A stretch of 59,210 bases of DNA from the NCBI GenBank assembly GCA_903925075.1, contig CAIYDQ010000269.1, forward strand, positions 1 to 59,210. Reading direction: 5' to 3'. Source of the stretch: an uncultured Geobacter sp. Lineage in GTDB: Bacteria; Desulfobacterota; Desulfuromonadia; Geobacterales; Geobacteraceae. Position 1 is the stretch's first letter, and the number at the start of each line of letters is the position of its first letter. Shown here piece by piece: positions 42,079 to 49,147 of the stretch. The notes below the pieces were generated by a model. The model worked only from the letters and a program-made list of their open reading frames with translations, made no database searches and had not been told where the DNA came from. The position numbers and the translations under genes were made by a program.

Positions 42079-43242
42079 TCAGCGCCGGTTGCGGGCGATG
42101 ACCGTTTTCACGGCCGCCACCACGTCCCGGGCGTCGTCCGGCGTCATCAGCGGAAACAGCGGCAGCGACAGGATCCGATCCGAGGCGTAGTCCGCGTTGG
42201 GGAGCTCGCCCGGGGCGATGCCGAGAGCGTCCCGGTAGTAGGGGTGATGATGGATCGCCTTGAAGTGCAGGCCGGAGCCGATGTTCTCCAGTTTCAACTG
42301 CGCCATGAAGGCGTCCCGGTCGATGCTCAAGGCCTCGGTCCGGATCAGCGGGGTATAGAGATGCCAGGCGTGGCGGTGCGCGTAGGGAACCGGCTGCGGC
42401 GTAGCCACCTCGGCGACGTCCGCGAACGCCTGGTTGTAGAACTCGGCCAGCTCGCTGCGCTTGGCGATGAAGCCGTCCAATTTAGCGAGCTGATGCAGCC
42501 CGAGCGCCGCCTGCAGGTCCATCATGTTGTATTTGAAGCCCGGCATGACGATGTCGTAGTTGGGGGTGCCGCTCGACTCGTAGCGCTTCCACGCCTCCTT
42601 GTTCATGCCGTGGAACTTCATAAGCGAGATTTCCTCGGCGAGCAGTTCGTCGCCGGTGGCGACCATCCCCCCTTCGCCGGTGGTGATGTTCTTGATGGGG
42701 TGGAAGGAGAAGACCGAGACGCTATCGAGCGAGCCGATGCGCGCGCCCCGGTACTCGGTCCCCACCGCGTGCGCCGCGTCCTCGATTACCCGCAAGCCGA
42801 ACTCGCGGGCCAGGGCGAAGATCTCGTTCATGGCGCAGGGTTGGCCGGCGAAGTGCACCGGCACGATGGCGCGGGTGCGCGGCGTGATTTTGGCGCGGAT
42901 CGCCTGCAGGTCTATGTTCAGCGTCCCCGGCTCGATGTCGGCCAAAACCGGCGTCCCCCCCCCTTGCACGATCATGCTGACCGTGGCCGCGAAGGTCATG
43001 GGGGTGGTGATCACCTCGTCGCCCGGCTGCAGCTTCAAGGCGAGCATGACCAGATGCAGTCCGGCGGTCGCCGAGGAGAGCGGCACCGCGTAGGGGGCGC
43101 CCGTGTAGCTTTTGAACGCCTCTTCGAAGCGCTTCACCTTGGGACCGGTGGTGATCCAGCCGCTTTTCAGGGAATCCACCACCTCGTTGATCTCTTCCTC
43201 GCCGATGGTCGGGATGGAAAAGGGGAGAAAAGTTGCTCGCAT
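42079..43242 (-). CDS. arnB: UDP-4-amino-4-deoxy-L-arabinose aminotransferase
   Basis: The PLP-dependent enzyme (387 residues, DegT/DnrJ/EryC1 family) converts UDP-4-keto-pentose to UDP-Ara4N with glutamate. PLP-lysine is Lys184 in FSFHPIKNITTGEGG. Cofactor-binding VIEDAAHAVGTEY and LSSATAGLHLVMLAL are also present. The N-terminus (MRATFLPFSIPTIGEEEINE) is typical of ArnB. The ATG has GGAGGCGAC shortly upstream. A gap of 100 bases separates it from arnT; I see no clear terminator or promoter there. Confidence 0.92.
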   Translation of the reverse strand: MRATFLPFSIPTIGEEEINEVVDSLKSGWITTGPKVKRFEEAFKSYTGAPYAVPLSSATAGLHLVMLALKLQPGDEVITTPMTFAATVSMIVQGGGTPVLADIEPGTLNIDLQAIRAKITPRTRAIVPVHFAGQPCAMNEIFALAREFGLRVIEDAAHAVGTEYRGARIGSLDSVSVFSFHPIKNITTGEGGMVATGDELLAEEISLMKFHGMNKEAWKRYESSGTPNYDIVMPGFKYNMMDLQAALGLHQLAKLDGFIAKRSELAEFYNQAFADVAEVATPQPVPYAHRHAWHLYTPLIRTEALSIDRDAFMAQLKLENIGSGLHFKAIHHHPYYRDALGIAPGELPNADYASDRILSLPLFPLMTPDDARDVVAAVKTVIARNRR

Positions 43243-43342
43243 CTGTCGCCTCCTGCTCGGTTAACACCAACCTGGCAATATTGCATGAACGCTCCTTGCG
43301 GTCAAACAATTTCCTGATCGGCGCCTACTCTGCTTTGTCAAC

Positions 43343-45007
43343 TTAACGGGTGGGCTTAACTTCGGGGGGCCGGTTTGTGACCAGCACCCGGTCGCCCGCG
43401 GCCGCCAGCACCTGCACCGGAACGGCGGAGAGTTTCTGCACAAGCGGCAGGTCGCGCCGCTTCAGGACCGCGAACAGCGTGCCGGGAGCTTCCAACAGGC
43501 CGATGAAGGCGCCCTTGTCCATGAACCAGGCCGCGTTGTTCCCCTGCTGACTGCCGAATTCCAACTCGTCCGGGTCGCCCGCCAGCAGCACCCTTCGGTG
43601 GGTGTAGAAGGCGATCCCCTGCTCGTAGTTGCCGTAGCAGACGATGCGCGCGTCTTTGCCCGCCTGCTCGTTGATGACTCGGGCCAGTTCCTTGGCCGAC
43701 TTGTCCTGGGCCACCCGGTCGTAGATGAGGGGCGGGGCCAGCGCGGCGAACAGGCAGGCCGCCCCGGCCAGCCAGACGAGGAGCCGGGCCGGTTCTCCGG
43801 TGCGGCCGGCCGCGATGGCGGCCGCTCCCTGGCAAATCAGCAGCCCGCCGACCACGGCGCCGTCGAGCGCGCCGATCTCGGCCTTGCCGGAGAAGTGCGG
43901 GAAGAGCAGCGCCGCCGAGCCGAGCAGGGCCAAAACGGCGCCGGTGGCGAACGCCGGTCGGCTCACCGACCTGCCGCTGCCGGTCTCGGCGAACCATTTG
44001 CCCATCAACAGGGCGAGCGGGGGAAACACCGGCAGGATGTAGGGGATCAGCTTGGAGTTCGATTTGGAGAAGAAGGCGAAGATCACGCCGGCCCAAAGCA
44101 GCAGGAACAGCGTCTCCGCGTGCCCCTTGCGCTCCTGCCAGGCCTTTTTAAGGGCGGACGGGATGAAAAAGGACCAGGGGAGCATGGTGCCGGCCAGCAC
44201 GGGGATGAAGAACCAGAACGGCTGGAAGCGGTGGTGCACCTTGGTGAGGAAGCGCTGGAAATGCTCGTGGATGAAGAAGAAGTGGGGGAATTCCGGGTTC
44301 CTCAGCGAGACCAGCAGGAACCAGGGTGCGCTCACCAGCAGGAAGAGCGCGCCGCCGCTGATCAGCCGCATCTCCCCCAAAAGCCGCCAACGGCGGGTGA
44401 AGACGATGTAGAGAAAGATCACCGCGCCCGGCAGCACGATGCCGATCAGCCCCTTGGCGAGCACGGCCAGCGCCATGGAGACATAGAACAGGTAGTAGTC
44501 TCTGGCCTTGTCGGTGGCCCCGTCGCGCGCCGCCAGTATGAAAAAGGCGAAGGCGGCGGTCAGGAAAAAGGTGAGGGTCATGTCGGTGAAATTGATCCTG
44601 GCTTGCACCAGGAAGCCGCCGGCGCTGCCGAGAATGGTGGCCGCGAACAGCCCCGGCCGCCGGCCGAACAGCCTGCGTCCCAGGTAGTAGGTGGCCAGTA
44701 CCGTCAACAGACCGCAGAGGGTGCCGGCAAAGCGGGCGGCGAACTCGTTCTCGCCGAAAACGGTGAGCGAGAGCGCGTTCAACCAGTAGTGCAGCGGCGG
44801 CTTCTCGAAGTACTTCACGTAGTTCAAGGTCGGCGTGATGAAATCGCCGCGCTCCAGCATCTCGCGCGGGATCTCGATGTATCGCCCCTCGTCCGGGTCG
44901 ATCAGCGGCAGCCGACCCAGGAATTGGAAAAAGAGCAGGCCGAAACCGGCGAACAGCACGCCGAGATCTTTCCAGAGACTCCCCTGATCGTCGTCGAAAA
45001 ATTTCAT
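43343..45007 (-). CDS. arnT: Ara4N lipid A transferase (GT39-type)
   Basis: The 554-residue multi-pass membrane enzyme moves Ara4N from undecaprenyl phosphate to lipid A in the periplasm. It has the GT39/PMT signature PLIDPDEGRYIEIPREML with the catalytic-type acidic pair, KYFEKPPLHYWLNALSL, and many membrane helices (roughly 11-12). A C-terminal soluble domain follows (RIVCYGNYEQGIAFYTHRR). Other lipid A glycan transferases share the fold, but the arn context makes ArnT the best call. The ATG at 45007 overlaps the stop of the U32 gene by four bases. A much longer upstream frame lies inside that gene. Confidence 0.9.
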   Translation of the reverse strand: MKFFDDDQGSLWKDLGVLFAGFGLLFFQFLGRLPLIDPDEGRYIEIPREMLERGDFITPTLNYVKYFEKPPLHYWLNALSLTVFGENEFAARFAGTLCGLLTVLATYYLGRRLFGRRPGLFAATILGSAGGFLVQARINFTDMTLTFFLTAAFAFFILAARDGATDKARDYYLFYVSMALAVLAKGLIGIVLPGAVIFLYIVFTRRWRLLGEMRLISGGALFLLVSAPWFLLVSLRNPEFPHFFFIHEHFQRFLTKVHHRFQPFWFFIPVLAGTMLPWSFFIPSALKKAWQERKGHAETLFLLLWAGVIFAFFSKSNSKLIPYILPVFPPLALLMGKWFAETGSGRSVSRPAFATGAVLALLGSAALLFPHFSGKAEIGALDGAVVGGLLICQGAAAIAAGRTGEPARLLVWLAGAACLFAALAPPLIYDRVAQDKSAKELARVINEQAGKDARIVCYGNYEQGIAFYTHRRVLLAGDPDELEFGSQQGNNAAWFMDKGAFIGLLEAPGTLFAVLKRRDLPLVQKLSAVPVQVLAAAGDRVLVTNRPPEVKPTR

Positions 45008-46317
45008 GACGCCACCTGCGCCGCTTTCTCGCGCCTGACCAGATCGAAACGTCCGGCGCCGCCGAGCCCGGCCACTATCACCTTCTGGTTCGGGTGCGCC
45101 TCCTGCAACGGCAGACCCTCCTCGTTGCGCATCGCGGTGAGGGTGAATGTGGAGAAACTGCAACCCTGTCCGATCAGCTCCAGGGTATCGCCCAAGAGCA
45201 GGCGGTTGCGCACCGCCAAAAGCGTGCCGCCTCCGGGGGCGTCTCCCTCGACGATGGCCACGAATTCATAGCTCCTGACGTACCTCGACAGGTACTCGTG
45301 GTCGAGGTCGCGGGGTTTGCCCAGCAAAAAGCCGGTTGTGTAGCCGCGGTGGCTCACCTTGCTCAACTCCTCCAGCCACTCGGGCCTGACGCGGTAGCCC
45401 ACCGGGTCCTGCCAATAGCTGTCGAGCGCAGCCCGGTAGACCCGGATCACGCTGGCCGCATAATAGATCCCTTTCATGCGCCCCTCGATCTTCAGCGAGG
45501 CGACGCCGCTTTGCACCAGTTCGGGGAGATGCTCGATCAGGCAGAGGTCCTTCGAGTTGAAGATGAAGCTGCCGCTGTCGTCCTCCATGATCGGAAAAAA
45601 CTCGCCGGGGCGGCTCTCTTCCACGATGGCGTAATTCCAGCGGCAGGGCTGGGTGCACTCCCCCTTGTTGGCGTCCCTGCCGGTCAGCGCGCTGGAGATC
45701 AGGCAGCGCCCCGAGTAGGAGATGCACATGGCGCCGTGCACGAAGGCCTCAAGCTCCACCTCGCATCTGCCGGAGGTTTCCCGGATGTCGTCCAGCGACA
45801 TCTCGCGGGCCAGATTCACTCGGGTCACGCCCTGGGACTGCCAGAATTTGGCGCTGCGCCAGTTGGTGGTGTTGGCCTGGGTGGAGAGGTGGATATCGCG
45901 CTGCGGGTACAATTCGCGCAGCAGGGCGACCACCCCCGGGTCGGCCGCGATGTAGGCGTCGCAGGGGATCTCGGCGATCTCGCCCAGATAGCGCTCCAGG
46001 GCGTCGATCTCGGCGTTGTCGGGGAAGGCGTTCACGGTCAGGTAGACCTTGACGCCGTGCCGGTGGGCGTACTCCACAGCCTCCGCCAGTTCCGGCACGT
46101 CGAAGTTGTCGGCCAGATTTCTGAGGCCGAAGGACTTCCCCCCCAGGTAGACGGCGTCCGCGCCGTAGCGGATGGCGACCTTCAGCTTCTCCATGTTGCC
46201 GGCCGGAGCCAGCAGTTCGGGTTTCCTTGCCGCGCCGCAGGTTGTTGCCGGTGCTGTTGCCGATGCTGTTGCTAAAATTGATGCCGATGTTGATACTGAT
46301 GTTGATGCTGATTCCAA
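45004..46317 (-). CDS. U32-family protein (TrhP/RlhA-like) at the head of the arn operon
   Basis: The 437-residue protein has KPELLAPAGNMEKLKVAIRY, GADAVYLGGKSFGLR, the cysteine set FVHGAMCISYSGRCLISSAL and GECTQPCRW, and EGRMKGIYYAASVIRVYR. These are hallmarks of peptidase family U32, whose characterised members (TrhP, RlhA) hydroxylate RNA and use an iron-sulphur cluster. Proteolysis is doubtful. The only plausible start is TTG 46317 (GGGAG seven bases upstream). It adds an unusual Ser/Ala/Thr-only leader (ESASTSVSTSASILATASAT) encoded by a tandem repeat. The stop overlaps arnT, so arn expression may be coupled to it. Confidence 0.85.
   Translation of the reverse strand: MESASTSVSTSASILATASATAPATTCGAARKPELLAPAGNMEKLKVAIRYGADAVYLGGKSFGLRNLADNFDVPELAEAVEYAHRHGVKVYLTVNAFPDNAEIDALERYLGEIAEIPCDAYIAADPGVVALLRELYPQRDIHLSTQANTTNWRSAKFWQSQGVTRVNLAREMSLDDIRETSGRCEVELEAFVHGAMCISYSGRCLISSALTGRDANKGECTQPCRWNYAIVEESRPGEFFPIMEDDSGSFIFNSKDLCLIEHLPELVQSGVASLKIEGRMKGIYYAASVIRVYRAALDSYWQDPVGYRVRPEWLEELSKVSHRGYTTGFLLGKPRDLDHEYLSRYVRSYEFVAIVEGDAPGGGTLLAVRNRLLLGDTLELIGQGCSFSTFTLTAMRNEEGLPLQEAHPNQKVIVAGLGGAGRFDLVRREKAAQVAS
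46224..46316 (-). repeat. Hexamer-like tandem repeat encoding the U32 leader
   Basis: On the minus strand, units such as AGCATC, AACATC, GGCATC, GGCAAC and AGCACC repeat for about 80 bases right after the TTG start. They encode alternating Ser/Thr/Ala residues. Confidence 0.7.
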
Positions 46318-46409
46318 GTCACGCTCCCTAAAATCACTCTGGACGCCGCCGCGGCGCTATCTAAATGGCTGCAATTAAGAGGTTACTGAACACGCTCCAC
46401 TCTTGGCAA

Positions 46410-46500
46410 GCTCCCCCTCCCCCTTGATGGGGGAGGGCTCGGGAGAGAGTGAAAAGCTCGCCCTGGCTCTCCCTCCCCCCGGCCCCTTCCCATAAAGGGA
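46410..46500 (+). repeat. GC-rich hairpin repeat, copy 2
   Basis: GTGAAAAGCTCGCCCTGGCT followed by CTCCCTCCCCCC and TTCCCATAAAGGG matches copy 1 at 3605. A second small hairpin (CTCCCCCTCCCCC/GGGGGAGGG) precedes it. Together with the promoter below, this is all I see in the 46318-46842 gap, which has no other convincing gene. Confidence 0.82.
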
Positions 46501-46568
46501 GCGTGAACCCGGCCCGACAAGGTAGCACATAACGACGGGGTAATGAACCCCCAAAAGGTTGATTCCCC

Positions 46569-46597
46569 TTGACATTGATGTCCAAAAAGCTTTAATT
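46569..46597 (+). promoter_or_regulatory. Probable promoter of the LysM-dprA unit
   Basis: TTGACA (46569-46574) is followed after 17 bases by TTAATT (46592-46597) in an AT-rich patch. The predicted leader to the start at 46843 is about 240 nucleotides and GC-rich, and might fold; I could not match it to a known riboswitch. Confidence 0.5.
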
Positions 46598-46842
46598 GTG
46601 ATAAATTTTTTCCGGACAGGGGGGCGGCTGCGGGGTTTTGGGAGATTTCTCAGACCCCGTTTTACGGCGCATCGACCCCCGCCGGCCGCAGTTCCGCTTC
46701 CCGTGGTCTGCCGAGATGTTAATTAAAGTATCGAATGGCTGCCGGTTCGGCATCCGCATGCGCAGGCTACGACCAGCGCCGGGTACGGGCAGACCGGCCC
46801 CGGCGAAGGAGAGGCGGGGCCCGCAAGCCCGTGAGGGAATTT

Positions 46843-47880
46843 ATGAAAAATCCTCTTTTTTTGGCACTGTTCCTCTGCTGTTTGGCAGGCTCGGCCGGTC
46901 CGGTTGCCGCCGCCGATAGCCAGCCGACCGTTTACACCATCGTCCCGGGCGACACCCTTTGGGCGCTTTCCAAGCGCTTTCTGAACGATCCCTATTATTG
47001 GCCAAACCTGTGGGCGGCCAACCCGGACATCGGCAACCCGCATTTCATCTATCCCGGGCAGAAGCTCAGGGTCTACAGCGACAGGATCGAAATAGAGCAA
47101 GCGAGCCCCGCAACCGCCCCTGCGAGCGCCCCGGCGACGGCCATGGAAGAAGCCGCCCAGCCAGCCAGCGCGGCGCCGGCGGCCGAAGAATCCCCGGCAC
47201 CCGGCTTCACCGTCACCGGCAGCGAGGGATTTCTGATGGAGAAGGAGATCCACGCCGCGGGGACCATCATCACCACCCATCAAAACCGGGAGATGGTCGG
47301 CACGGACGACATCGTCTACACCGACCTCGGCCGGGCGAGCGGCGCCAACGTCGGCGACCGGTTCTCCATCTACAAAAAGGTGGGCGCCGTCAGCCACCCG
47401 ATCACCAACGTGATTCTCGGCAACCGGGTGATGCCGCTTGGGGAACTGCAGCTCTCCGAGGTGGAGGAGACGGTGTCCAAGGCCATCATCACCAAGTCCT
47501 TTCGCGAGATCGGCGCGGGGGCCTTCCTGCTCCCCTACCAGGACAAGAAGGTCACCATCGCGCTCAAAGCGGCGGACCGGGACCTGGTCGGCTACATAGT
47601 GGAGAGCCAAACCGGCAATGCGGCGCTGGCGGTGCGCGACATCGCCTACCTCGACCTGGGGAGCGCCCAAGGGGTGCAGCCGGGCAACATGCTGTACGTG
47701 GTGCGCGACGTGGCGCTTGACCGGCGCTACGCCGCCTCCAGGATCAAGAAGCTCCCGGTCGAGGTGATCGGGGCACTGGTCGTGGTTCAGACCGGCGTCA
47801 ACAGCTCCACCGCTTTGGTGGTGAAGAGCGTCGATACCATCTACCGCGGCGACCGCGTGGAACTGAAAAAGAGCAGGTAG
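46843..47880 (+). CDS. Exported LysM-domain protein
   Basis: The 345-residue protein has a signal peptide (MKNPLFLALFLCCLAGSAGP, then VAAA) and a LysM peptidoglycan-binding domain at about residues 27-80 (YTIVPGDTLWALSKRFLNDP, then PGQKLRVY). An Ala/Pro-rich linker and a C-terminal beta-rich domain of ~190 residues follow, with pairs of segments like DIVYTDLGRASGANVGDRFS and DIAYLDLGSAQGVQPGNMLY. The ATG at 46843 follows GAGGGAA; an upstream in-frame extension is not conserved-looking. It lies 17 bases before dprA. The family is common in deltaproteobacteria in this position and has no assigned role. Confidence 0.85.
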   Translation: MKNPLFLALFLCCLAGSAGPVAAADSQPTVYTIVPGDTLWALSKRFLNDPYYWPNLWAANPDIGNPHFIYPGQKLRVYSDRIEIEQASPATAPASAPATAMEEAAQPASAAPAAEESPAPGFTVTGSEGFLMEKEIHAAGTIITTHQNREMVGTDDIVYTDLGRASGANVGDRFSIYKKVGAVSHPITNVILGNRVMPLGELQLSEVEETVSKAIITKSFREIGAGAFLLPYQDKKVTIALKAADRDLVGYIVESQTGNAALAVRDIAYLDLGSAQGVQPGNMLYVVRDVALDRRYAASRIKKLPVEVIGALVVVQTGVNSSTALVVKSVDTIYRGDRVELKKSR

Positions 47881-47897
47881 CTTTGGGGGGTGACCCC

Positions 47898-48977
47898 ATG
47901 GAGTACTACTACTGGTTCGGCCTGAAGTCGGTGCCGCTGGTGGGAAACGTTTCCTACCTGCGCCTGCTCGCCCATTTCGGCACGCCGGAGCGGGCGCTCA
48001 AGGCGACGGCGCAGGAATTGAGCGCGGTAAAAGGGCTGAGCCGGGCCGCTGCCGCCTCCCTTTTGAGCCACGACTACCGCCCTTTTGCCGAGTCCGAGTG
48101 CCAAAAGCTGGCCGCTTCCTCGGCCCGGGTGGTGGATCTGCTCTCGGATCGCTATCCGCGCCTGCTGATGGAGATCCCGGACCCGCCTCCGTATCTGTAC
48201 GTGCTGGGCGAGTTGCACGGCAGCGAGACCGCCGTCGCCATTGTCGGCTCCCGGCGCGCCTCGCAGTACGGACTGTGCACGGCAACCCGGCTGGCGCGCG
48301 ACCTGGCGGCCCGGGGGGTGACGGTGGTTTCCGGGATGGCGCGCGGCATCGACACCGCCGCTCACTGGGGAGCGCTCAAGGGGGGCGGGCGGAGCGTCGC
48401 CGTCCTTGGCTGCGGCATCGACGTCGTCTATCCGCCGGAAAACGACAAGCTGCGCGACGCTCTCGCCCAGGGCGGGGCGCTGATCAGCGAGTTCCCGATG
48501 GCTACCGGGCCGCTGGCCGAGAATTTTCCCCGACGAAACCGCATCATCAGCGCCCTCTCCAGGGGAGTGGTGGTGGTCGAAGCGGGCGAACATTCGGGAT
48601 CGTTGATCACCGCGCGCTTCGCCCTGGAGCAGGGGCGCGAGGTGTTCGCCGTGCCGGGGAACGTCACCTTAAGCGGCAGCCGCGGCGTGAACGGCCTGAT
48701 CAAGGAAGGGGCCAAGCTGGTCGAAGGGGTGGAGGACATCCTGGAGGAACTCGGCATCGAACCGCTCACGCCAAGCGGCCTGCGAGAGCCGCCCGGCTTC
48801 TCGCTCACCCCGCAGGAGGCGGAGCTCTACGTCCTGCTCTGCCAAGGGCCGCTGCATATCGACGACCTCATCGTGCAGAGCGCGTTGACAGTAAGCGAGG
48901 TTTCCGCTACGCTACTCCGCTTGGAGCTAAAGGGAGCGATCGTGCGGCTGCCGGGCGATCATTTCTCCGTCGGCTGA
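47898..48977 (+). CDS. dprA: DNA-processing protein DprA
   Basis: The 359-residue protein loads RecA on incoming single-stranded DNA during transformation. It has an N-terminal SAM-like helical region, the extended Rossmann core (AIVGSRRASQYG, VSGMARGIDTAAH, FPRRNRIISALSRGVVVVEA, SGSLITARFALEQGREVFAV) and a C-terminal winged-helix domain (~295-355). The ATG at 47898 has GGGGGG seven bases upstream. It is next to topA, a common pairing. No other competence gene is in the window. Confidence 0.93.
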   Translation: MEYYYWFGLKSVPLVGNVSYLRLLAHFGTPERALKATAQELSAVKGLSRAAAASLLSHDYRPFAESECQKLAASSARVVDLLSDRYPRLLMEIPDPPPYLYVLGELHGSETAVAIVGSRRASQYGLCTATRLARDLAARGVTVVSGMARGIDTAAHWGALKGGGRSVAVLGCGIDVVYPPENDKLRDALAQGGALISEFPMATGPLAENFPRRNRIISALSRGVVVVEAGEHSGSLITARFALEQGREVFAVPGNVTLSGSRGVNGLIKEGAKLVEGVEDILEELGIEPLTPSGLREPPGFSLTPQEAELYVLLCQGPLHIDDLIVQSALTVSEVSATLLRLELKGAIVRLPGDHFSVG

Positions 48978-49014
48978 AAAGCGCCCGGCTTGGTAATTTA
49001 TTCAATACCTACTT

Positions 49015-49108
49015 CCGTAGGTCGCGTTGAGGTACGAAACGCGACGTCGCAACGGCGCCGCGGCGGCAATGTCGCGTTTCACGATGAAGCCGTTCAACAC
49101 GACCTACT
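49015..49108. repeat. Palindromic ~95-bp element, copy 2
   Basis: CCGTAGGTCGCGTTGAGGTA at the left and TCAACACGACCTAC at the right are the mirror of the copy at 23017-23113. The central loop differs (GCAACGGCGCCGCGGCGG here). It lies between the dprA stop and the topA ribosome site. Confidence 0.92.
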
Positions 49109-49147
49109 ACAGCTGCACAGGTCGAAATTCCGATACTAGGTGGACAC

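Noticed and set aside
46317-46420. PmrA-type box before the arn operon
   Set aside because: One CTTAAT half-site is present on the minus strand near 46370, but no second half-site lies at the required spacing.
46735-46842. Possible c-di-GMP (GEMM) riboswitch before the LysM gene
   Set aside because: A GC-rich leader with CCCGCAAGCCCGTGAG-like sequence was noticed, but the conserved GEMM core bases and tetraloop-receptor arrangement are not there.
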